Assembly (NCBI GenBank): GCA_044445605.1
Contig: JBIOEA010000017.1
Coordinates: forward strand, 1 to 43,964
Length of the DNA stretch: 43,964 nucleotides
Direction: 5' to 3'
From: CAWKDC01 sp044445605
Lineage (GTDB): Bacteria > Pseudomonadota > Gammaproteobacteria > JABCZS01
The notes beneath the pieces were generated by a model. The model made no database searches and was not told the DNA's origin. It saw only the letters and a list, made by a program, of their open reading frames with translations. Each line of letters begins with the position of its first letter. The first letter of the stretch is position 1. Below are positions 1 to 6,533 of this stretch, one piece after another. The translations under genes were made by a program, and so were the position numbers.

Positions 1-130
1 CATGCTTAAAAACGATCTCGAGGATCGAAGGGGGAACGACCTACCAGGCTCCTTTTTATTACAACCCGCCGGTTATAACAAAAACTTTACTGTCTAACTT
101 TATCACTCTTTAGACTCAGTATGAAGCATA

Positions 131-188
131 CGAGGGGGCAGACAGTGCTTTCGAGCATTGCGAGAAAGTACTGTCGGGGGTTTTTCTA
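131..188 (+). repeat. Dispersed repeat, family 2 (variant copy)
   Basis: A GGGGGCAGACA start and a CGGGGGTTTTTCT end enclose a 12-bp imperfect stem (GACAGTGCTTTC at 141-152 against GAAAGTACTGTC at 164-175) followed by G5T5. The same two end motifs occur in opposite orientation at 14.54-14.60 kb. It lies just past the 3' end of the HEAT-repeat gene. The hairpin plus T-run could terminate plus-strand transcription. The remaining bases 1-130 show no gene that I can support. Confidence 0.55.
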
Positions 189-223
189 GGAGAAGGAAAA
201 ATGCAGGAGCGGAACATCAGGTC

Positions 224-2548
224 TCACTCCCGAAGATTCTTTTTTTTATTGCTCACATCGGTCATGCAATCATCCGCTGCGCGACGCTTATTGCCAGCCT
301 CGCTCCAGAGGCGCATGGTTCGTGGCTCACCCAAGGGTTTGGCTTCTCGGTCGCATCTCACTTGAGAAAGCATTCCACCCTTGTTTCGTGAAAAATGCAC
401 GCCCGAATCTTTTTCGGGGTGCCATACTGGTACTGGGTTGTTGATTTGATTGATATGCAGTCGTGTTTGTACAATAAGCAGCAAATTCATTTCTTCAAAA
501 TTGTGCGGACCTGGCAATTCATGCAATGATTTAAGCTGAGGCTCGGAAAGATAGGGCGTCAATGCGCTGAGGGCGACTACTACAGCTTTGTAGACGTCTG
601 AGTTTTTGTCATTCGATTTATTCATAAGCAAAGTAATCATCGCATCACGTTGCGGTTTAGAGGCTATTGCATTCAGAGCAGCCACAACGGCTTCGAGGAC
701 GTCTGCGTCTGTTTCATTTTTCAATGTAGTCAGGAGCGACGTTATCATCGCATCACGGTGCGTTTGAGAGGCATAAGGTGCAATTGCGCCTAAGGCGGCA
801 ACTGCGGCGCAGCGGCTGGACCAGTAATCATCCTTCAAGTTGGACAGGACGTGGAGAATCATCTTATTACATTGCGTTTCAGTGGCATGAGGTGCAATTG
901 CGCCTAGGGTGGTCGCTATGGCTTGTCGCACCGCCCAGCTATCATCATTCAATTTAGGCAGGAGGAGAGTAATCATCGTATCACGTTGCGGTTCAGAGGC
1001 ATGAGGTGCAATAGCGCCTAGGGCAGTCGCTACAGCTTGGCGGACGAACCACTTAGCATCATTCAATCGAGTTAGGAGCGGGTCAAGCATCACATCAGAT
1101 GGTGGTTTAGAGGTATAAGGTGCAATTGCGCCTAGGGCAGTCGCTACAGCTTGGCGGACGTCCGCGGCTATACTATTCGATTTAATCAGGAGCGAGGTAA
1201 TCATCGTATTACACTGCGTTTTAGAGGCATGGGGTGATATGGCGCCCAGGGAAGCCGCTACGGCTACGAGGATAACTGGGTCTGTATCATGTTCAAATTT
1301 AGTTCGGAGTGAGGTAATCAGCGTATCACGTTGCGGTTCAGAGGCATAAGGTGCTATTGCAGCTAGGGCAGCCATTACGTCAAGGTTCACGTACACGCCG
1401 TACCCGGTATGATCATTCAATTTAGTCAGGAGCGAAGTGGCCAATGCATCACATTGCGGTTTGGAGACATGAGCAGCTATTGCGCCCATGATCTGAGCCG
1501 CGGTTTTACGGACTTGCGGGTTTGCGTCATTCAATTTAGTCAAGAGGAATGTGATCAACGTATCAGTTTCGGAGGCATAAGATGCAATTGTGCCTACAGC
1601 AGCCGCAACTTTTTTGCGGATGTCCTCGCTATCAATATTCAATTGAGTCAGGAGGGAGGTAATCATCGTATCACATTGTGTTTTAACGGCATAAGGTGCA
1701 ATGGCGCCCAGGGTATCCGCTACGGCATCGAGCATGCCTGAGCTTTTATTATTATTCAATGTACTTAAGAGTGAAGTAATCATTGCATCACGTTGCGTTG
1801 CAGAGGCATAAGGTAGTATTGCGCACAAGGAAACCGCTACGGTTCTTTTGCTGATGTTCGAACTTGTATTATTCAATTCGGCCAGGAGCGATGTAATCAT
1901 CGCATCACATTGCGTTTTAGAGGCATAAGGTGCAGTTTCGCCCATGAACTGAGCTGCGGCAAAGCAGACACTAAGGTCATTATTATTTAATTGCTCGGTT
2001 AGATACGCCACCCTCAGTTGAATATCGGTTTCAGTGAATTGCCATGCGTAAACCTTCAGCTTCTCAGCTATTGATATTTTTTTCGATACGTCTAAAAGGA
2101 AGATCATGCTTTGAATGATGCGAGGGGTAATGTCTTGGGTGTCTGGAAAAAGTTTATTGATGAGTAGGCAGCAGCGAAATTTGTGTTCAAGAGAGCTGTG
2201 CGGGTCTTGCAGGGCTGCATTGAGCAAATATAGCCAGTCTTTTTTATCTTGATTGTTCTCAATAAAAGAAAGTTTTTTTGCAGTGGACCAGTGCCTTAAC
2301 CATGAGCCCAGCAGGCGGTTCTGGTAGCGGGAGGCTTCTGCTCCTCTGCGTTTAAAGAGTTCGCAGAGAACCATTCGATAAAAGCTTTTAATACTACCCT
2401 TGGGTTCGCTAGGATTAATGTTTACTGGGATATCGATGGGCTGGTCTGGTTTGGCCTGCTTAGTGATTAAATCAAAGAGTTCAGCGGTGGTTAGCTGCTG
2501 AAAAATTTTTTGATGATAGAAATCAGCTAAATCGAGAAAATTAGTCAT
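224..2548 (-). CDS. HEAT/armadillo-like repeat protein, candidate effector
   Basis: A 774-residue soluble protein with no signal peptide or membrane segment. From about residue 190 to 690 it holds about 13 tandem units of 38-40 residues with a consensus close to GAIAPYASKTQCDAMITSLL, each ending in LNDD-VR-AVA. This is the two-helix pattern of HEAT-like alpha-solenoids, which bind other proteins. The first 190 residues are non-repetitive. The tail is basic, with a KRR..KKK spacing that resembles a bipartite nuclear-localisation signal. The start has AGGGG eight bases upstream. Repeat proteins of this kind are common among Legionellales secreted effectors; target and secretion are unknown. Two adjacent units share 33 identical bases, so the array expanded recently. 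Confidence 0.8.
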   Translation of the reverse strand: MTNFLDLADFYHQKIFQQLTTAELFDLITKQAKPDQPIDIPVNINPSEPKGSIKSFYRMVLCELFKRRGAEASRYQNRLLGSWLRHWSTAKKLSFIENNQDKKDWLYLLNAALQDPHSSLEHKFRCCLLINKLFPDTQDITPRIIQSMIFLLDVSKKISIAEKLKVYAWQFTETDIQLRVAYLTEQLNNNDLSVCFAAAQFMGETAPYASKTQCDAMITSLLAELNNTSSNISKRTVAVSLCAILPYASATQRDAMITSLLSTLNNNKSSGMLDAVADTLGAIAPYAVKTQCDTMITSLLTQLNIDSEDIRKKVAAAVGTIASYASETDTLITFLLTKLNDANPQVRKTAAQIMGAIAAHVSKPQCDALATSLLTKLNDHTGYGVYVNLDVMAALAAIAPYASEPQRDTLITSLRTKFEHDTDPVILVAVAASLGAISPHASKTQCNTMITSLLIKSNSIAADVRQAVATALGAIAPYTSKPPSDVMLDPLLTRLNDAKWFVRQAVATALGAIAPHASEPQRDTMITLLLPKLNDDSWAVRQAIATTLGAIAPHATETQCNKMILHVLSNLKDDYWSSRCAAVAALGAIAPYASQTHRDAMITSLLTTLKNETDADVLEAVVAALNAIASKPQRDAMITLLMNKSNDKNSDVYKAVVVALSALTPYLSEPQLKSLHELPGPHNFEEMNLLLIVQTRLHINQINNPVPVWHPEKDSGVHFSRNKGGMLSQVRCDREAKPLGEPRTMRLWSEAGNKRRAADDCMTDVSNKKKNLRE
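1014..1160 (-). repeat. Near-identical in-frame repeat units inside the HEAT gene
   Basis: A 33-base stretch at 1014-1046 is repeated exactly at 1128-1160. The offset is 114 bp, or 38 codons, equal to one protein repeat. Matches continue upstream with one mismatch. This indicates recent unit duplication or gene conversion within the array. Confidence 0.8.
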
Positions 2549-2655
2549 GTTAGGAACCCCTGCGCTATGCTGAGCCCAGCATACCAGAGTTGCTTCAGGG
2601 TATCAAGCCAAATAACATACGGCCCGTAGGCGCAAATCATATTTTCTTTTCTAGG

Positions 2656-2690
2656 TGTGGGGGCGAAACATCTTTCGCCCTCTTCACTGT
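2656..2690 (+). repeat. Dispersed palindrome, family 1, copy R1
   Basis: The core GGGCGAAACATCTTTCGCCC is at 2661-2680, followed by TCTTCACT, which is shared with the copy at 6501. It lies between two minus-strand genes (2548 start, 2708 stop), so it is antisense to its neighbours and could fold as a hairpin on either strand. Confidence 0.85.
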
Positions 2691-2707
2691 TTTCCAGGAG
2701 CTATCCC

Positions 2708-3481
2708 TCAATCAGGTCTTGGACGGTTTGGCCCACGCGGGCAACATTTTATGATGCCCCACGTGGCGACCCCTACCAGCAGGAGGAAGCTATCGGTTGC
2801 TGTATCAAGGGCCCTTATGTTGCTGTGCTCGCGTTCTCGTCTAGCTCTTTGTATTGAGGGAGCAATTTGTATTTGGTTTGTATGCCACCATGTAAGTGGG
2901 AGACGATCTTGCACCACGCAGTTTGGTGTATTAAGGGGTTGCAAATAACGGTGATTAAAACTTAGCGTATCAGGCTTTTCGTTGATCACTCCTTTAAAAT
3001 TATCGCTCAATACTTTTTTATCCTTTGCTGTTAAGAAAACGATGGGCATATTGGGGTTAAATTCAGGAAGAGGCGCATTGCCTGTCAGGAAGTTATAGAA
3101 TGCGTCGACAAGAGGGTAGGTGAATGGACGCTTGAATGTTTGGCGAATTTCAAGCGAATTTTCTATTTCTTCCATCGCATCCAAATATACATCGATCAAT
3201 TCGGGAGTGATTGGTTTTGAAAAAACAACATGGACATATTCATTCGATCTAAATGAATCATCGCATATAAAAGTGCCCCGGTCAGTATTCACCTTAATTA
3301 CTTCCTGTCCAAGTGCTTGAAAAGCAGGGGTGCGGTGAGCATAGGCGAAAAACTTCATTATGATCATTCGAGAGTGCAATCGATTATCATGGAAAAGAGT
3401 GAGTTTATTGCCATGGATATTCATGTTGATTATCAGGGAAGGATCTTGGGTACGAAATACATACACATTTGATGGATACAT
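2708..3481 (-). CDS. Unknown protein with C-terminal hydrophobic segment
   Basis: I do not recognise a family. The frame opens at 3514, but the ATG at 3481 is the better start: GAGGG lies nine bases upstream, and a good -10 box (TATAAT) covers 3513-3518, so the 3514 ATG would not be in the transcript. The product has 257 residues. The body is mixed alpha/beta without clear motifs. Near the end, a basic stretch (RARRERE) precedes a hydrophobic run (FLLLVGVATWGII) and then KCC, which could anchor the protein in a membrane by its tail. It sits in a block of other orphan, effector-like genes. Function unknown. Confidence 0.65.
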   Translation of the reverse strand: MYPSNVYVFRTQDPSLIINMNIHGNKLTLFHDNRLHSRMIIMKFFAYAHRTPAFQALGQEVIKVNTDRGTFICDDSFRSNEYVHVVFSKPITPELIDVYLDAMEEIENSLEIRQTFKRPFTYPLVDAFYNFLTGNAPLPEFNPNMPIVFLTAKDKKVLSDNFKGVINEKPDTLSFNHRYLQPLNTPNCVVQDRLPLTWWHTNQIQIAPSIQRARREREHSNIRALDTATDSFLLLVGVATWGIIKCCPRGPNRPRPD

Positions 3482-3512
3482 CAGAACAGCCCTCGCTTTA
3501 AACAATGTGGGC

Positions 3513-3542
3513 ATTATAACTTAAATTGGCTAGATGAGTAAA
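3513..3542 (-). promoter_or_regulatory. Promoter of the 257-residue unknown gene
   Basis: On the minus strand TTTACT (3542-3537) and TATAAT (3518-3513) are 18 bases apart, a near-consensus sigma70 promoter. Transcription would start near 3506, downstream of the first possible ATG and upstream of the chosen one. Confidence 0.55.
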
Positions 3543-3573
3543 GTGGGGTGTTAACCTTATATAATTCAATGTG

Positions 3574-3603
3574 TTAGCATCTCATTTAAAAGTAGGGTAT
3601 AAT
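3574..3603 (+). promoter_or_regulatory. Promoter of ispH
   Basis: TTAGCA (3574-3579) and TATAAT (3598-3603) are separated by 18 bases. The predicted transcript starts a few bases before the AGGAGG ribosome site at 3615-3620. The two promoters of this region point away from each other. Confidence 0.6.
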
Positions 3604-3624
3604 CTTCCGATTCCAGGAGGTTCT

Positions 3625-4578
3625 GTGAATAAGCCAAACATCATTCTTGCCAATCCCCGAGGCTTTTGTGCTGGGGTTGACCGCGCCGTTGAAATTGTCG
3701 AACGGGCCTTACAGGTTCTCAAATGCACGATTTATGTTCGTCACGAGATTGTCCATAATCGCTATGTGGTGGCTGATTTACAGCGTAAGGGCGTGATATT
3801 TGTGCATGAATTGAATGAAGTACCTGATGGCGGGGTGGTTGTTTTTTCTGCCCATGGTGTCGCGGCCAGCGTTCATGAGGAAGCGTTGCGTCGGCAATTA
3901 TCTGTTTTTGATGCCACGTGCCCTCTGGTCACTAAAGTTCATATGGAAGTCATTCGTGCGGCGAAAGAGAATCACGAATGTATTTTAATCGGCCATCGCA
4001 ATCACCCCGAAGTCATTGGAACGATGGGGCAGTACCATCACCCCGATCGTGGTATTTACTTGGTCGAAACGTTGGAAGATGCAAAAACGATTGCGATCGA
4101 AGACCCAACGCATTTAAGTTTTGTCACACAGACAACCTTGTCGATTGATGAAACGAAAGCGATCATTGCGGCCTTGACAGAGCGGTTCCCATCCATTCGT
4201 GGCCCTAAGCGCGATGACATTTGCTATGCTACCCAGAACCGTCAAAATGCAGTAAGGGAATTAGCAGAGCGCGTCGATGTGGTATTGGTTGTCGGATCGC
4301 CGAACAGTTCAAACTCAAATCGCTTGCGCGAACTGGCAGAATCATTAGGCAAAAAAGCGTATTTATTGGATTCACCGGATGCCGTAATACCCGAATGGAT
4401 TGAAGGTGTGAAGACGATTGGCGTGACGGCGGGTGCCTCAGCACCTGAAGCGTTGTTGCAGCAAGTGGTCGCGCGATTAAAAGCGCTAGGCGCGGGCGAA
4501 GCAGCTGAATTATCAGGCCCTAAAGAAGATATCGTGTTTCCATTGCCGAAACTATTGCGGGAATTGGAACGTTTGTAG
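3625..4578 (+). CDS. ispH: 4-hydroxy-3-methylbut-2-enyl diphosphate reductase
   Basis: IspH (LytB) is the last enzyme of the MEP pathway and reduces HMBPP to IPP and DMAPP with a 4Fe-4S cluster. The three cluster cysteines are visible in GFCAGVDRA (Cys15), FDATCPLV and DICYATQNR, together with the SAHGV motif and the SSNSNRL substrate loop. The start is GTG, preceded by AGGAGG; an in-frame opening at 3571 would lie upstream of the promoter -10 box and is rejected. At 317 residues it matches the E. coli length (316). The stop codon TAG is the one inside the family 1 palindrome that begins at 4572. It stands alone between orphan genes. Confidence 0.97.
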   Translation: MNKPNIILANPRGFCAGVDRAVEIVERALQVLKCTIYVRHEIVHNRYVVADLQRKGVIFVHELNEVPDGGVVVFSAHGVAASVHEEALRRQLSVFDATCPLVTKVHMEVIRAAKENHECILIGHRNHPEVIGTMGQYHHPDRGIYLVETLEDAKTIAIEDPTHLSFVTQTTLSIDETKAIIAALTERFPSIRGPKRDDICYATQNRQNAVRELAERVDVVLVVGSPNSSNSNRLRELAESLGKKAYLLDSPDAVIPEWIEGVKTIGVTAGASAPEALLQQVVARLKALGAGEAAELSGPKEDIVFPLPKLLRELERL

Positions 4579-4605
4579 GGGCGAAACATCTTTCGCCCCT
4601 ACAAA
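4572..4605 (+). repeat. Dispersed palindrome, family 1, copy R2 (perfect)
   Basis: Two 15-base arms (4572-4586 and 4591-4605) pair perfectly around the loop CATC. The arm TTTGTAGGGGCGAAA supplies the ispH stop codon at 4576-4578. The stem has no T-run after it, so it is at best an unusual terminator; it could instead protect the 3' end of the mRNA. Confidence 0.95.
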
Positions 4606-4633
4606 GCACATTCATTTGTTTTAGAAGGATCGC

Positions 4634-6505
4634 ATGCCGTATTCGAAAGATAAATTTCTGAGTCATTGTGGCGGAGTCCGTCTGGATTTTGGAAATAAAT
4701 TTTACAAAATTGAAAGCTTCATTCGCGACTTACTGGATGAGCCTTCGCTCGAGACAAAACTGACGTCGCTTACCGATGAACAGTCGAAACAACACGCTGA
4801 ATTTGTTGCTTCGGCTCTGCCTGGTCTCATCGATTCTCTTGATAGTGGGACAATCACTGATAATGAAAAAAAGAACATATTGCGCAGCACGGTTCCTTTT
4901 TGGGAGCGTGGTTTAGATGGTTATCATGAGGCGTTTGGCATTGTATGTTATAGCCTTTTGAAGAAGCAATGGAATTTCAACATATTCGAGGCGCTCCTGT
5001 CCCGTCCTGAGCAAACTTCAAGGTACCTCAGGGATATTTTTAATAAAATGCGTGGAAAGGTAAAACAACAGGATATCCAATCTATTTATGATTTATTTAT
5101 TGCATACTCGGATGAAGAGTTAGCCTACGTTTCAGCATGCATCAACATATTATGGAACGAGGATTGTCTTGAGATCGATATCAAATTATTGCGTGATGAA
5201 ATGGCGCAATTGATCGCCGGTAAGAAGCTGAGTGATTGGTATGAGGCGGAGATCAATCAAGTCTCGAGTACTCATGACCCGCAAGTGCTTATACGATTAT
5301 TGGGCTCTCCAGATTTTAAACAATACGCTCAATTGCCCCGCAAGAAACGACTTCCCTCTATTATTGAGGTGGCGATCATGAATGAATTTGATGGCTTGTC
5401 TGCTCAGCTCATCAATGGGCAAAATTCACGAGAGGCTTTGAGTGCCGCAATCCGTCATCGTAAAATGAATCTTTTTCCGTTATGCCGCACGCATGGTGCA
5501 TTAACCGTATCTCCATCCCCATTGAAAGAAGCCTACGATGCTGGGCATATGGATATCATCACGATGTTGATTGAGCTTGGCGCAGATATCGATCAGGATA
5601 ATTTTTTTAGGTCCAGGGTGCTGAGTTATATGGGATCAGGGTATAAGCCTCATGACGACAGCGATCTGGTTATCTCCCTTATTAAAACAAAAAAAAGCAA
5701 ATATATGGGCTGTGCATTGAAGGATGCCATTTGTGATGAAAATCTCGAGCTGGCTAAGCTCCTGTGTGAAAATGGTGCGCATGTGCAGCGTAATGCAATT
5801 GATAAGCCGCCCTTGCTGCGGGCGCTTCAAGAGGATGCGCTGAAAATTATTCCTGTGCTGTTAGACTTTGGACAGACATTTGATGAGGAATATGAGGGTA
5901 AAAAAATATGGGATTACATCAATGACTATGATGTGAGCAAGAGTAATCTATATAAGGCTACGTATCCCGCAGAGTACCAAGAAGAGATCCCTCTGATTCG
6001 TGAGTCGCTGAGAGAAATCTTAGTTGCGCTTTCCAATAAGACCGCTCAATTCACCGATATTCGTGCGGAGCTTAAAAATGGATTGGCTTGTCAAATGAAC
6101 CAACAAGCCATACTGAATAAAACATCAGCCTGCAAACGTACGTATTATTTTGAATACAACAAAAGCAAGCTATACGGTAATGCCTCTGAGTCTACGGTTG
6201 AACCTACCTTTTGGTCCAAAGATATGAATGCCTATAATAGTGAAGGTTATCGTCCGAATCTTCATGAAGTTTTGGAGCATCTGATAGGTGAAAAAGTGAC
6301 TGTGACTTTTAGTAGTTATGGTTCCAGTACAACATGGGACGGAATCCTGCGTTGGAGGTCCAGCAGTGGTTTCTCTGACGGTTCTGTGTGTGTTGATGGG
6401 TATTCTGTCGACATTAAGTCCATTTACTCCATTAAGATCGTTAAAAATGAAATGAAAAATGCGGTAGAGCCAAAAAAAAATAGTAATAACAATAATAGGC
6501 TGTAG
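4634..6505 (+). CDS. Ankyrin-type repeat protein, candidate effector
   Basis: A 623-residue soluble protein without signal peptide. The first 230 residues are helical and unrecognised. Residues about 240-430 contain degenerate ankyrin units, for example LKEAYDAGHMDIITMLIELG, followed by ADID, and LELAKLLCENGAHV. Residues about 540-605 (LIGEKVTVTFSS, WDGILRW, VCVDGYSVDIKSIYSIKIV) look like a small beta-barrel of SH3/Sm type, which is my inference. The tail is Asn-rich and ends NNNNRL. AAGGA lies five bases before the ATG. The stop codon is supplied by a family 1 palindrome. Ankyrin proteins are typical Legionellales effectors; its target is unknown. Confidence 0.8.
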   Translation: MPYSKDKFLSHCGGVRLDFGNKFYKIESFIRDLLDEPSLETKLTSLTDEQSKQHAEFVASALPGLIDSLDSGTITDNEKKNILRSTVPFWERGLDGYHEAFGIVCYSLLKKQWNFNIFEALLSRPEQTSRYLRDIFNKMRGKVKQQDIQSIYDLFIAYSDEELAYVSACINILWNEDCLEIDIKLLRDEMAQLIAGKKLSDWYEAEINQVSSTHDPQVLIRLLGSPDFKQYAQLPRKKRLPSIIEVAIMNEFDGLSAQLINGQNSREALSAAIRHRKMNLFPLCRTHGALTVSPSPLKEAYDAGHMDIITMLIELGADIDQDNFFRSRVLSYMGSGYKPHDDSDLVISLIKTKKSKYMGCALKDAICDENLELAKLLCENGAHVQRNAIDKPPLLRALQEDALKIIPVLLDFGQTFDEEYEGKKIWDYINDYDVSKSNLYKATYPAEYQEEIPLIRESLREILVALSNKTAQFTDIRAELKNGLACQMNQQAILNKTSACKRTYYFEYNKSKLYGNASESTVEPTFWSKDMNAYNSEGYRPNLHEVLEHLIGEKVTVTFSSYGSSTTWDGILRWRSSSGFSDGSVCVDGYSVDIKSIYSIKIVKNEMKNAVEPKKNSNNNNRL

Positions 6506-6533
6506 GGGCGAAACATTTTTCGCCTTCTTCACT
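6501..6533 (+). repeat. Dispersed palindrome, family 1, copy R3
   Basis: TGTAGGGGCGAAA, the loop region, then TTTTTCGCC and TTCTTCACT. The TAG at 6503-6505 ends the ankyrin gene. The copy fills the gap between two converging genes (stops at 6505 and 6533) and may terminate both. Confidence 0.9.

Noticed and set aside
158..391. 77-residue plus-strand ORF at the window start
   Set aside because: It is antisense to the end of the HEAT-repeat gene, which has clear repeat structure in its own frame.
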